Below, piece after piece: positions 1 to 9,084 of a stretch of DNA of 64,000 bases. A program made the position numbers and the translations under genes. Numbering within the stretch: position 1 is the stretch's first letter; the number at the start of each line of letters is the position of its first letter. The notes below the pieces were generated by a model. That model was not told where the DNA came from and searched no databases. It saw only the letters and a program-made list of their open reading frames with translations. This DNA is from Methanobacterium sp. PtaB.Bin024 (GTDB lineage: Archaea; Methanobacteriota; Methanobacteria; Methanobacteriales; Methanobacteriaceae), in contig MVPY01000034.1 of NCBI GenBank assembly GCA_002067065.1, forward strand, positions 1-64,000. Direction: 5' to 3'.

Positions 1-1
1 T

Positions 2-229
2 GTGGGGGGGATGTCAGAAGGTATTGAAGAAGGTGTAAATGGATTCATTGTATCCCCTAAAAACGTAGAGGAATTGACTAAGAAATTAAATATTTTAATT
101 GAAAATGAAGATTTAAGAAAAAAGTTTGGAAATAATTCATTAAAAAAAATAGGGGAATATTCAAGTATTTTTGGGAAAAAGACAGAGAAGTTAATAAATT
201 TATATGAAAGTCAGATCAAAAGTCATTGA
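2..229 (+). CDS. Glycosyltransferase family 4, C-terminal fragment (gene cut by window start)
   Basis: Only the last 75 or so residues are in the window. They read GGMSEGIEEGVNGFIV followed by a helical EELTKKL...LRKKFG segment. This is the typical end of the GT-B fold Rossmann domain of GT4 (RfaB/GlgA-like) enzymes, where GG(M/V)SE-I-x-G-x-NG binds the nucleotide-sugar donor. The real start lies upstream of base 1, so acceptor and sugar cannot be inferred. It converges with the GT2 gene on the minus strand and their ends overlap by 14 bases. It probably belongs to the surface-glycan locus that follows. Confidence 0.8.
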   Translation: MGGMSEGIEEGVNGFIVSPKNVEELTKKLNILIENEDLRKKFGNNSLKKIGEYSSIFGKKTEKLINLYESQIKSH

Positions 230-1241
230 TTATTGTAGCAAGACCATCATATATGCCTCGGTAGTAGGCAGAGAATAGTTTTGGATTTTTGTAATAAATG
301 CTTAAGGATAAAGGAAGTATCAATGCTCCAACGGCTTGATAAATGATAAAAAACAGAAAATCAGTTTTTTTTGCCCATCTTCTCATTAACAACCATCTAT
401 TTCTGGTTATATAATACAATCCAACATTTCCACTTATTCCCCCTCCAGATCTAGATATTTTGTGCCAAATTTTCCCTTCAGGCACAAAAACACTTTTATA
501 ACCAATTTGGGATGCTCTTAATGTCAAATCTATCTCTTCAAAGTATAGGAAGAACCTTTTGTCAAGTAGTCCTATTTTCTCAATTACTTCTTTTTTTATG
601 AGAAATGCACATCCACTAACATATTCAACTTCTGCAACCTGATCATGTTGCCCTACATCAATTTCGTTGTGACCTGTGTTAAGTCCACGACAGAATTTCC
701 ATGAAATCTTACCCTTTGCAAACCAAATCCGATTTGGTTCATCATAATAATAGATTTTTGGGCCTGCAATTCCAATTTTATCATTGCTTTCAGAGATCTT
801 CAGCATTTGGACTAAAAATTCTTTATCTACTATTGTATCATTATTTAAAAATAGGATGTAGTCTGGATTCAAATTGTTCAGGACGTATCTTATTCCAATA
901 TTATTTCCTTCGGCAAATCCTTCATTTTTATCATTTTTAATTAAAAAAAGTTTTTTGGATGGAAATTCAACAATCCTTTTTCTTTGAAAATCATCATCAA
1001 ATTCAGTTTCTAAGATTTCTAAGGGCTTATTGTGAGGATCATATCTAAAAAGTGGTGATTTAACTTCTATTTTTCCATTACAATATTCTTTAATTTTTTG
1101 CACGGATTCATCCTTAGAATGATTATCTACAACGATAACATTATAATTTGAATAATCGTTTTGGAAGACAGATTCTAAACATTCGATTGTATCTTGCCAG
1201 CCATTCCAGTTTAAAATTATAATACTCAGCTTTAAATTCAT
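216..1241 (-). CDS. Family 2 glycosyltransferase (rhamnosyltransferase-like)
   Basis: About 341 residues with a GT-A fold. The N-terminal strand SIIILNWNGWQDTIECLES, then VIVVDNHSKDES, the metal-binding NNDTIVD, and further on a LYFEEIDLTLRASQIGY segment are all typical of GT2 rhamnosyltransferase-like enzymes, which transfer sugars from nucleotide donors during cell-surface polysaccharide synthesis. The C-terminus has a hydrophobic stretch (FLFFIIYQAVGALILPLSL) that may attach it to the membrane. The start is placed at the second Met because AAGGA lies 7 bases before it. Its first 30 codons are nearly identical to those of the next GT2 gene, while the rest has diverged. Donor and acceptor are unknown. 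Confidence 0.85.
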   Translation of the reverse strand: MNLKLSIIILNWNGWQDTIECLESVFQNDYSNYNVIVVDNHSKDESVQKIKEYCNGKIEVKSPLFRYDPHNKPLEILETEFDDDFQRKRIVEFPSKKLFLIKNDKNEGFAEGNNIGIRYVLNNLNPDYILFLNNDTIVDKEFLVQMLKISESNDKIGIAGPKIYYYDEPNRIWFAKGKISWKFCRGLNTGHNEIDVGQHDQVAEVEYVSGCAFLIKKEVIEKIGLLDKRFFLYFEEIDLTLRASQIGYKSVFVPEGKIWHKISRSGGGISGNVGLYYITRNRWLLMRRWAKKTDFLFFIIYQAVGALILPLSLSIYYKNPKLFSAYYRGIYDGLATIINDF

Positions 1242-1424
1242 CTGCATGTCCTTACTAAGTTGTAGTTTAAGTGTAAATTTTTATTTGTCTGTGTCTGGAT
1301 TTGGAGTTCCGGATATTTAGATGTTATATTGGATTTGAATATTTGTAAGTATTTCTCAATATTATTGGTTTCTGTAGATGATGGAGTTTAATATTATTAA
1401 TAAGATTAAAAATGCTTTTATTGT

Positions 1425-2405
1425 TTATTCAGTTTTTCTCATAAATCTAATAAATTCTCTATAATTAATTAAACAAGCTAAAATTGTATAACTTATTATC
1501 AGGTTTAAGAATACAAAGATGAATAACATCTTCTGATCAAGTGTCCCGTATTCTTTAACTGTTAAAGTAATATTTTTAATACCTAATCTTTGAAAATACA
1601 ATAATTTTGAGTCCTCTTTCTTAATACTCCTCCCAATTTTATGATATATGATGGATTTAGGTACGTATATAGCTTTCCATGAGTTTTTATTGGCTCTCCA
1701 AGATAATTCAGCATCTTCATATAAGGTTACTAAATCCTCTTTGAATAGTCCAATTGATTCAAGCATTTCGCATTTGTAAAGACAAGCAGCCCCTTTAGCA
1801 CCTATTACTTCAGTTTTAGCATCATATTGATTTTTATCAACTTTTTCAGAACCTCTATCAACAATTCTTCCCCAGCTAAATATATGGCCAGCAGAGTCAA
1901 TTATGTCAGGATCATTGGCGTTTAATATTTTAGGTGCAAATATTCCCACCATTTCATGCTTTTCTACAGCTTTTATCAATTCTTTTAAGAAATCTTTGTC
2001 TACAATAGTATCATTGTTTAACAATAAGATGTAATCTGGGTTAAAAAATTTTAATGCAAATTTCATTCCTATATTGTTCCCTTTAGCGTATCCATAATTT
2101 TTGGAATTTTTTAAAATAATTGATTTATTTGTATTTTTTTCTTCTTCTACATCAAGATGAATGGAATTGAAATATTTTTCTTCATATTCTGACACTTTAG
2201 TATCAGGATTGTTGATCCTTGAGGGATTATTAGTTCTATTTGAGCAGTATTTTTTTATTCTATTGATGGAATCGTCTGTAGAATCATTATCTACAACAAT
2301 AACGTTATAATTTGGATAATCGTTTTGAAAGACAGATTCTAAACATTCGATTGTATCTTGCCAACCATTCCAGTTTAGAATTATAATCGTAACATTTGGG
2401 TTCAT
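1425..2405 (-). CDS. Family 2 glycosyltransferase (rhamnosyltransferase-like)
   Basis: About 326 residues, a paralogue of the neighbouring GT2 gene and transcribed in the same direction, 183 bases upstream of it. It has the N-terminal TIIILNWNGWQDTIECLES, VIVVDNDSTDDS, the NNDTIVD metal motif, and VTLYEDAELSWRANKNSW in the acceptor-side region. A C-terminal hydrophobic helix (LFIFVFLNLIISYTILACLI) suggests membrane attachment. It likely adds one sugar to a lipid-linked or surface glycan. The start is taken at the internal ATG rather than an upstream TTG; the distance from the weak GAG-containing SD favours it only slightly. Confidence 0.85.
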   Translation of the reverse strand: MNPNVTIIILNWNGWQDTIECLESVFQNDYPNYNVIVVDNDSTDDSINRIKKYCSNRTNNPSRINNPDTKVSEYEEKYFNSIHLDVEEEKNTNKSIILKNSKNYGYAKGNNIGMKFALKFFNPDYILLLNNDTIVDKDFLKELIKAVEKHEMVGIFAPKILNANDPDIIDSAGHIFSWGRIVDRGSEKVDKNQYDAKTEVIGAKGAACLYKCEMLESIGLFKEDLVTLYEDAELSWRANKNSWKAIYVPKSIIYHKIGRSIKKEDSKLLYFQRLGIKNITLTVKEYGTLDQKMLFIFVFLNLIISYTILACLINYREFIRFMRKTE

Positions 2406-3047
2406 CGTTACCAACTCACTTACAATATGATAATTTATAATAATTAGATTTTTCTTATTAGGAAATGATTTTATTTCACTTTATGTATTCAATAGAATAT
2501 TTGATAATGGTTTTAAAAATGCATTATTATATACGATTTATAACAATATTTGAGTCTTTAAACAGATTAATTTAAATATTAATACTTACATATTTGTTTG
2601 TTGAGGAGAATGAATCATCATTCAAATATCTGTAAAAAACCTAATTATTGTCTGTTAAAGAAAATATTTAAGATTATCGGTTATCACAACCGTTAGTTGT
2701 GAGTTTGCGGAACATAGTTCAACAAATTCTACAAAATCACAAATATATAACTTCTAAATGTATTAAACATATTTATATGATGATTTTATCAAGTATAACT
2801 ACATCTATTGGAATTTTGTCAAGATTTAAAGTTGATACATACCTTAAACAGATCCAAAAACCACTAAAAAGATTTATAAAAGGCCATTGGGCAATTAAAT
2901 TATTCAGTGCGAAGAATAGAATACATAGCACGAAAATTTGTCTTTCAAAAAGGTAACAATTAATAAATTTAAAATTATATCATTATAAAACTTTATTTAG
3001 GTTAAACCAAATAATTTTTTATTCTTATTGATTAATAAAGGGAAAAA
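2406..3047. other. Intergenic region between GT2 and flippase, with a hairpin and a doubtful ORF
   Basis: Very AT-rich and divergently flanked. It holds a perfect 7-bp hairpin (TCACAAC, 5-base loop, GTTGTGA) at 2684-2702. A GTG-initiated reading frame of 85 codons (2699-2956) starts inside this hairpin. It is basic and matches no family I recognise, and it has no convincing ribosome binding site, so I do not call it a gene. It could be a decayed remnant. Promoters for both flanking genes must lie here. Confidence 0.4.
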
Positions 3048-4484
3048 ATGAATTCAGTCCAGAGAATAGCAAAAAATGTTGGGATGTCTGGAATATCACA
3101 AATTTTCACTTCATTACTAGTATTTGTATTTTTGATTTACATTGCAAGATACTTTGGAGAAGCTGGTTTTGGCGTATTCAGCTTTGCACTCTCATTTTCA
3201 GCATTATTTGTTGTTTTTGCAGATATTGGAATCAGTCAATTTGTGATAAGAGAGATTGCAAGGGATAAAAACCTTACAAATGAATATATCACAAACATTT
3301 CAATAATAAAAGTTTTATTATCTTTTTTAACCTTTGCTCTGATCATATTATTCATTAATTTAATGCATTATCCTTCCAATGTAGTATATTTAGTCTATAT
3401 TTTTGGTATTTATGCTATTTTAACATCTTTTAGCCAATTCTTCATGTCTATATTTCAAGCTTTTGAGAAAATGGAGTATGTAGCATTTTTAACAGTTATT
3501 GAAAAGATCATAATAGTTTTATTTGGATTTTTGGTTATTTTTTGGGGTTACGGGTTAGATGGATTGGCGTATATTTATGTGTTGGCTGGTGGAATCAATG
3601 TTATAATTAGTTTTTCATTAGTTTTGATGAAACTTTCAAAACCACTACCTAGAATAAATTTCTTGTTATGGAAAACAATCACTATAAAATCCATACCATT
3701 CGGTCTAAACACGGTTGCAAGTGTCCTTTTTTTTAAGATAGATACGGTTTTACTTTCCTTCATGAAGGATGCTACTGCTGTTGGAGTTTATAATGCCGCC
3801 TATAATCCTCTACTTTCATTTGGAACTATCGTATCAACTATGGTTGTGTCTGCAATTTATCCTGTAATGTCAAGATATTTTATATCTTCTAGGGATTCTT
3901 TAGAAACTTTTACAATTTTAATCTCTAAATATATGATAATAATAGGATTTCCAGTAGCTATGGGATGTTTTGTACTTGCAAACCAGTTTATTGAATTATT
4001 TTATGGAAGTAGTTATGCAAATTCAGTAATTGCATTTCAAATCTTAGCGATTTTTATCCCAATTAGGCTTGTGAGTAGCATAACAGGAACCCTTTTGACT
4101 TCAATCAATAAACAAGGTATTCGTACTTTTGGTGTTACTCTGGCGGCACTTTTCAACATTTTTCTAAACATTGCTTTAATTCCTTCATTAAGTTATGTTG
4201 GCGCAAGCATTGTAACAGTATTATCAGAAATCTTTTTATATTTTCTTTACATCATTTTCATTAGTAATTACTTCAAAAAACTTAGATTATACAATCTTTT
4301 TATAAAACCATTAATAGCTTCATTAATAATGGGTATTTTGGTGTTTTATTTCAGAGAAATCAATTTGTTTCTTGTAACACTCTTCGCAATTTTATCTTAT
4401 TTTATTGTTTTGATGGTTTTAAGGACCTTTACTAAAGAAGATAAATTCATTTTTAAACAGATTCTAGGGAGGTTTATCAATTAA
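3048..4484 (+). CDS. Wzx-type polysaccharide flippase (MOP superfamily)
   Basis: 478 residues with about 12-14 predicted membrane segments along the whole length. The N-terminal NSVQRIAKNVGMSGISQIF and IARYFGEAGFGVFSFALSF are hallmarks of the PST/Wzx branch of the MOP (MATE-like) exporters. These flip lipid-linked oligosaccharides across the membrane. Length is normal for the family. A polar region with R/K clusters between helices (KLSKPLPRINFLLWKTI) fits the middle cytoplasmic loop. It sits among glycosyltransferases and probably moves the glycan they build, perhaps the precursor used by AglB or for a surface polymer. The start has a GGGAAAA sequence just upstream. Confidence 0.88.
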   Translation: MNSVQRIAKNVGMSGISQIFTSLLVFVFLIYIARYFGEAGFGVFSFALSFSALFVVFADIGISQFVIREIARDKNLTNEYITNISIIKVLLSFLTFALIILFINLMHYPSNVVYLVYIFGIYAILTSFSQFFMSIFQAFEKMEYVAFLTVIEKIIIVLFGFLVIFWGYGLDGLAYIYVLAGGINVIISFSLVLMKLSKPLPRINFLLWKTITIKSIPFGLNTVASVLFFKIDTVLLSFMKDATAVGVYNAAYNPLLSFGTIVSTMVVSAIYPVMSRYFISSRDSLETFTILISKYMIIIGFPVAMGCFVLANQFIELFYGSSYANSVIAFQILAIFIPIRLVSSITGTLLTSINKQGIRTFGVTLAALFNIFLNIALIPSLSYVGASIVTVLSEIFLYFLYIIFISNYFKKLRLYNLFIKPLIASLIMGILVFYFREINLFLVTLFAILSYFIVLMVLRTFTKEDKFIFKQILGRFIN

Positions 4485-4778
4485 AGATTTTCATGTTAAT
4501 AAGTAGATGATTTTGTTTCTTTCAATAATTTCTCATTATTTTGGCCAAATAAAAACTCTGTTTTGATATTGCATGATGGGATTATTTATATAATAATGGT
4601 CTAATATACCAAAGTTAGGGAATTTTTGGTATCTTCTGAAGATGTATGGATATCTAAATCACTTTAAACTTATGGAACCAACCTTTTCACTCCTTCCTTA
4701 TCAAATGTGGTGTGGTGCTTTGATAACTGAATTACCTCTAACTTTATAGCGGGTAAATTTTTAATTAGGGGATATGAA

Positions 4779-6512
4779 ATGAGTAAAAACAATATTAATG
4801 GGAAAATTAGCTTGTCAGATTTTCAATTAGATGCCAAAAGTAAAGTTTTTTATCATGAAAAATCTCATATGATTGATTACTCTGATGGAGTCAAAAATGA
4901 GGGTTACGTTTTAAACGCAATAAAGAACTCTGAAGATATTAGTAATCATTCATCTGAACTTATAAAGTGGGTAAAAGATTGGCCTTCTTATTACCATTTA
5001 GGTACTGGCAGATCAAACATTTTTAATGTGTTGGATTTGTCCGAAAATTCTAAAGTGTTGGAGTTAGGATGTGGTTGTGGAGCCATTACACGATATCTTG
5101 GAGAAACGTTTGAAAAAGTGGATGCTGTTGATGGAAGCCCATTTAGAGCACGAATCACACGTGAAAGATGTAAAGATTTGAATAATGTAAATGTGTATTG
5201 TTCTAATGTTAGTAACATTAAATTTAGTGCGTCTTATGATATTGTAACAGCCATAGGTGTTTTAGAATATGCCCCAGTGTATTATGATGAAAAAATTGCT
5301 CCCAGAGATTCATGCATGTGTTTGTTGAAACAATTAAAATCTGCTCTTAAAACATCCGGGCTTTTAATAGTAGGTATAGAAAATAAAATAGGACTTAAAT
5401 ATTGGAGTGGGAGTCCAGAAGATCACACAGGAAAAGTGTTTGATAGTATCCAGGATTATCCTGATAAAGGTCCGATAACATTTAGTAAAAGAGAAATTGA
5501 GTCTCTCTTAAAAGATGCAGGGTTTTCCAACATTTCATTCTTATATTGTTTTCCGGATTATAAATTTGCCAGCACTATAATAAGCGATAGAGGTGATGGG
5601 AGAGGTTATTATCTTCATAACTGGATAGAAATACCATTTAAATCTCAGAGTATCTCAAGGAACTATAACTTTCATGAGGGTCTAGCAATTAAAACATTAT
5701 CTGAAGCAGGATTATTAAAAGAATTTGCTAACTCTTTTTTGATTATTGCGAGTAAGGATGACTCTAAAACATTATCTCCGGAGTGGATTATTAGAAAAAT
5801 TTCTGTTAATCGGAAAGATGAATTTAAATGTATAACCACTTTAAATACGGATCCAATGAGGGTTGAGAAAAAAAGGATGATAGGCACTGATAAAGATGTC
5901 ATTTTAGAAAATAATGGAATTAAAATAAAGCATAAAGTAGGCACTAGAAAGTGGGAAGAAGGAAATTTAATGATTTTCAATGTGTATAAATCTCTATTTA
6001 AAGATGATTGGAAAAAAGAAATATTGGATATACTGGAATTATATTACAATAAATTAACGATTAATTATTCGGAAATGGTTGATGATGAAGGTTATCCATT
6101 TTTAAAAGAAACTGATATTGATTACACGATTGGTAATTTGATTGAATCGCATGATGATCTAGTTTTTATTGACAATGAATTTGATGTTGATCATATTCCT
6201 GCGGATTATGTTTTTTATAGATGTATTAAATTCAATATAGTAGAGTGTAATGATTATTTTTTAAGAAAAAAAATCGTTAATACTGATAAGTTTATTATAG
6301 AATTGATTAAAAACTTTTTCCCAAAATACAATAAAAAAAGACATAAAAGAAATAAACATTTAGAGGAATCTTTTCAGAGATTGATAGATGTTGGATACCC
6401 TCCAATATCTTTTGATGGTTTTTCATTGTCTTTAATGCAGAAAAGTGTGCAGATATTACCAGAGAATGTTAAAGAATATTTAAAAACCATTTATTTGAGA
6501 TTAATAGAATAA
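4779..6512 (+). CDS. Class I SAM-dependent methyltransferase with long C-terminal extension
   Basis: 577 residues. A class I methyltransferase domain lies at about residues 70-230: motif I is VLELGCGCGAITRYLG, the acidic end of strand 2 is VDAVDGSPFRA, and motif IV-like DIVTAIGVLEYAP follows. The roughly 300 residues after it are rich in charged and aromatic residues; I recognise no domain there. Similar long methyltransferases occur in surface-polysaccharide loci, where they cap or modify glycans. Gene context (flippase, glycosyltransferases) supports that role, but the substrate is unknown. SD is AGGGGAT, 6 bases before ATG. The 294 bases upstream contain no gene. Confidence 0.75.
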   Translation: MSKNNINGKISLSDFQLDAKSKVFYHEKSHMIDYSDGVKNEGYVLNAIKNSEDISNHSSELIKWVKDWPSYYHLGTGRSNIFNVLDLSENSKVLELGCGCGAITRYLGETFEKVDAVDGSPFRARITRERCKDLNNVNVYCSNVSNIKFSASYDIVTAIGVLEYAPVYYDEKIAPRDSCMCLLKQLKSALKTSGLLIVGIENKIGLKYWSGSPEDHTGKVFDSIQDYPDKGPITFSKREIESLLKDAGFSNISFLYCFPDYKFASTIISDRGDGRGYYLHNWIEIPFKSQSISRNYNFHEGLAIKTLSEAGLLKEFANSFLIIASKDDSKTLSPEWIIRKISVNRKDEFKCITTLNTDPMRVEKKRMIGTDKDVILENNGIKIKHKVGTRKWEEGNLMIFNVYKSLFKDDWKKEILDILELYYNKLTINYSEMVDDEGYPFLKETDIDYTIGNLIESHDDLVFIDNEFDVDHIPADYVFYRCIKFNIVECNDYFLRKKIVNTDKFIIELIKNFFPKYNKKRHKRNKHLEESFQRLIDVGYPPISFDGFSLSLMQKSVQILPENVKEYLKTIYLRLIE

Positions 6513-6572
6513 TTATAGTCCCTTAAACTTTTCTTACGTGCTATGATTTTGTTTTTAGTTTGTGGTGTTTAA

Positions 6573-6779
6573 ATGGCTATTTATATTTTATTTCTAAAAA
6601 TACATTTGACTAACTCGAAGATGATGGTACTTGCCGGTCTGCTATTACTAAAAAACAATTATGCGCCAATAAATTTGGCTTCAGTTATTCCAAAGGACAA
6701 CAAAATTGATTCCAATCGTCACTCTCGGAAAGAGGAATTAAGGGAGTTCGAACAGTTAAAAACTATTATGATCGCATAA
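6573..6779 (+). pseudogene. Possible decayed Fic-family fragment
   Basis: The frame encodes LLLLKNNYAPINL, resembling the segment after the Fic motif (HPFxDGNGRxxRLLxNLLLLxxGYPP). Just upstream, in a different frame at about 6618-6645, the DNA reads EDDGTCRS, close to the EDGNGRTxR of the motif, and an in-frame IH pair precedes it. This would require at least two indels, so any Fic protein (AMP-transferring, sometimes a toxin) is dead here. The match is short and the call is tentative; it may be coincidence. Confidence 0.3.
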
Positions 6780-7069
6780 TGATTATGTTTGATAACTTCG
6801 GATCTCATTATGTCAGATTGACCACTGAAACATACAGAAAAACTTAAAATTGACTAGTATTTTTACCATTATATAACTCATCTTTAATTTTATCGAATTC
6901 ATCTGGAAAAATAGTAAGAAGATATCTATCCTTATTGTTCACAGAAACACAAGAAAAACTAAGAGGCATCGTTGAAAACTATTTCGAAGAACTTAGAATC
7001 ACCAAAATTTGCCAACGAATTGATTAAAAATTCTACAAAAAGTAAAGTAAGTTCCATACTATAAATTTA
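6780..7069. other. Intergenic region without a recognisable gene
   Basis: AT-rich. A short frame at about 6937-7025 reads FTETQEKLRGIVENYFEELRITKICQRID and then stops; it has no start or ribosome binding site and may be another relic of the decayed stretch that begins with the Fic-like fragment. Nothing else seen. Confidence 0.3.
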
Positions 7070-8023
7070 TTATGAGTCTTTTTTATTCAATTTTTTTCTC
7101 AATAACTTATTTTCCTTCTGGATTAGATAAATTTCACGTTTTAAGAGACTGATCTGGGTAGCTACAAACCCAAAAATAAGGATCTGTATTCCTGAAATTA
7201 TCAGTAAAATCATAACAAACATTAGAGGTCTGGTTGGATCAAGATTACCTATCAAATAATCGTAGAAGAGGTATATGGCGATAATGATCCCAATAATACA
7301 CAAAATGAGACCGATCACTCCAAAGAGGATCATTGGTCTTTCGTAGAAAGTGAATAATAGATGTGAAGTTGTTGTGGATCTGAACTGAACTTTGGATTCG
7401 CCTAATTTCCTCCCCTTCAATTTGACGGGGATCTCTTTGACTTTGAATCCAATCGCTATTGCTTTTGAAAGAATTTCTGGATTGATTTCAGTCCCATTAG
7501 ATTCGATCTCTATAGAATCAATAACTTCTTTCCTGTAGGCCCGCAGTATCCCGGTTACTGTACTTATATTTTCGTCCAGAGCATATCCCACAATTTTATT
7601 GGCCATCTTACTTACAAAGAGGCGTATGAACGGAATGTCTTCAGTTTCCCCGCCCTCCATGTACTGGGATCCTATTACAATGTCCAAGTGATTTTCATGT
7701 AGCTCACTGATGAGTTCGGTGATATATTTAGGGTCGTAGCTTAAATCAGCATCCAGGGTGATGATCACATCACCTTCTGCCTTTTCAAACCCTGTTCGGA
7801 GGGCTCTTCCCATTCCCATATTGACAGGATGACTTAAAACTTCTAATTCAGGGGTTTCTTTGGCGAATTCTTCCAGCAACTGCAACGTCTGGTCACCACT
7901 CCCGTCATCCACTGCTAGAATCTGATAACAATCATAGGTTTTTAAAACCTTTTTTACTTCCTCAAGTGTAATGAGAACGTTGTCTTCCTCATTGTACATA
8001 GGTATGATCAAAGAAACTTCCAT
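7070..8023 (-). CDS. Dolichol-phosphate mannose synthase-like GT2 with two C-terminal membrane helices
   Basis: 317 residues. The GT2 domain is clear: SLIIPMYNEEDN at the N-terminus, LAVDDGSGDQT, the DXD-type metal site TLDADLSYDPKYI, and GILRAYRKEVIDSI. Residues of about 230-262 and 268-300 form two membrane helices, followed by a basic, Lys-rich tail. This is the architecture of DPM1/Dpm-like and GtrB-like enzymes, which load a sugar onto a polyprenyl phosphate on the inner face of the membrane. In methanogens such lipid-linked sugars feed N-glycosylation, and the AglB gene about 1 kb away fits this. The sugar cannot be read from sequence. Confidence 0.85.
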   Translation of the reverse strand: MEVSLIIPMYNEEDNVLITLEEVKKVLKTYDCYQILAVDDGSGDQTLQLLEEFAKETPELEVLSHPVNMGMGRALRTGFEKAEGDVIITLDADLSYDPKYITELISELHENHLDIVIGSQYMEGGETEDIPFIRLFVSKMANKIVGYALDENISTVTGILRAYRKEVIDSIEIESNGTEINPEILSKAIAIGFKVKEIPVKLKGRKLGESKVQFRSTTTSHLLFTFYERPMILFGVIGLILCIIGIIIAIYLFYDYLIGNLDPTRPLMFVMILLIISGIQILIFGFVATQISLLKREIYLIQKENKLLRKKLNKKDS

Positions 8024-8135
8024 GATTAGAATTAGGGATAGAATGATATAAGTTTTTACAAAAAGAGGTTATTATAGCAGAAAGATGGGTCCTGAAAAAA
8101 AGAGAAAAGTTATGATAATAAAAAAATTAACGAAC

Positions 8136-8783
8136 TTAGATGTCATTTAAAGTCTTAAAGTGTTTGGGTAGTGGTTTCATTTTGGCTGGCGCTCCTATTG
8201 CCAGGTAGTAGGGTGGTATGTCCCGGGTCACTATGGCTCCTGCAGCAACCATTGCTCCTTCTCCCACTTCAATACCAGAAAGAAATGTTGAATTTGCACC
8301 AATAGATGCTCCTTTATTTATAATTGGGCCTTTAAGTTTATAATCAGCTCTTAATGGGTATCGATCATTGGTGAAGCAGGCGCAGGGTCCAATAAAAACT
8401 TTGTCTTCAATATAACTATTTTTAGGGATGTAAACATTAGATTGGATGCTGATTTTGCTCCCAATATCTGCATGTCCTTCAATGACACTATTGGTCCCTA
8501 AAAGTACTTTGTCTCCTATTTTGGTCTTTTCTCGGATTAGTACTCCGTGTCCAGTTTGGAAATCGCTACCAATCTCTACATCGTTGTAGATAACTGTGTT
8601 GGAACGCAGGAGAGCGTTTTTACCAATTTGTGGAGGTTTTGATCTGAACTTGTAACTAACTCCCAAAGTGACATTCTCATGAACTTTAGGTTTGTTAATA
8701 TCTTCTTCAGTTTCCACTCCAAAAAAGCGACTCCTGAAATTGGTCTTCTCACTGGAACCCCATGGATTTTTAAATAATGACAT
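8136..8783 (-). CDS. Left-handed beta-helix acyl/acetyltransferase (WbpD/WlbB-like)
   Basis: About 215 residues. Hexapeptide repeats (I/V-G-x-x-x-x) fill residues 40-200, for example IGKNALLRSNTVIYNDVEIG, IGDKVLLG, and IGANSTFLSGIEVG, and it ends with the usual AAGAIVTRDIPPYYLAIGAPAK. TGHGVLIRE carries the probable catalytic His. The fold belongs to nucleotide-sugar N-acyltransferases of the WbpD/WlbB/WbbJ kind, which acetylate an amino sugar. Start chosen at MSLFKN, because GAGGT lies 5 bases upstream; a frame 9 codons longer lacks an SD. It lies upstream of the DPM-like gene on the same strand and could be co-transcribed with it. Consistent with making an acetylated sugar for the glycan. 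Confidence 0.8.
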   Translation of the reverse strand: MSLFKNPWGSSEKTNFRSRFFGVETEEDINKPKVHENVTLGVSYKFRSKPPQIGKNALLRSNTVIYNDVEIGSDFQTGHGVLIREKTKIGDKVLLGTNSVIEGHADIGSKISIQSNVYIPKNSYIEDKVFIGPCACFTNDRYPLRADYKLKGPIINKGASIGANSTFLSGIEVGEGAMVAAGAIVTRDIPPYYLAIGAPAKMKPLPKHFKTLNDI

Positions 8784-9084
8784 TATAACCTCAGATCTTT
8801 GTTTATCCATCCCATTTTGTTTTGGCTTAGATTAGTGACATAATATTTCTGTATGCTACCTAATCTATTTTACCATTATATTTGATCTTCATTGTTTATA
8901 ATAAATAATAATATAAAACCAAATATTTTTAGTTTAGAAAAAAGAGGAATATCATGGTGTATTATGCCAAATGACTAATTCTGAGTCATTTAACTTATTT
9001 ATCCAATCTCTTAACTGATTAACAACAATATTCATAAATAAGAGATTTATCAAACTTAATTTAATAATGTTACATGGAGTTCAA

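Noticed and set aside
2699..2956. 85-codon plus-strand frame
   Set aside because: GTG start inside a hairpin, no ribosome binding site, no recognisable protein; left as part of the intergenic note.
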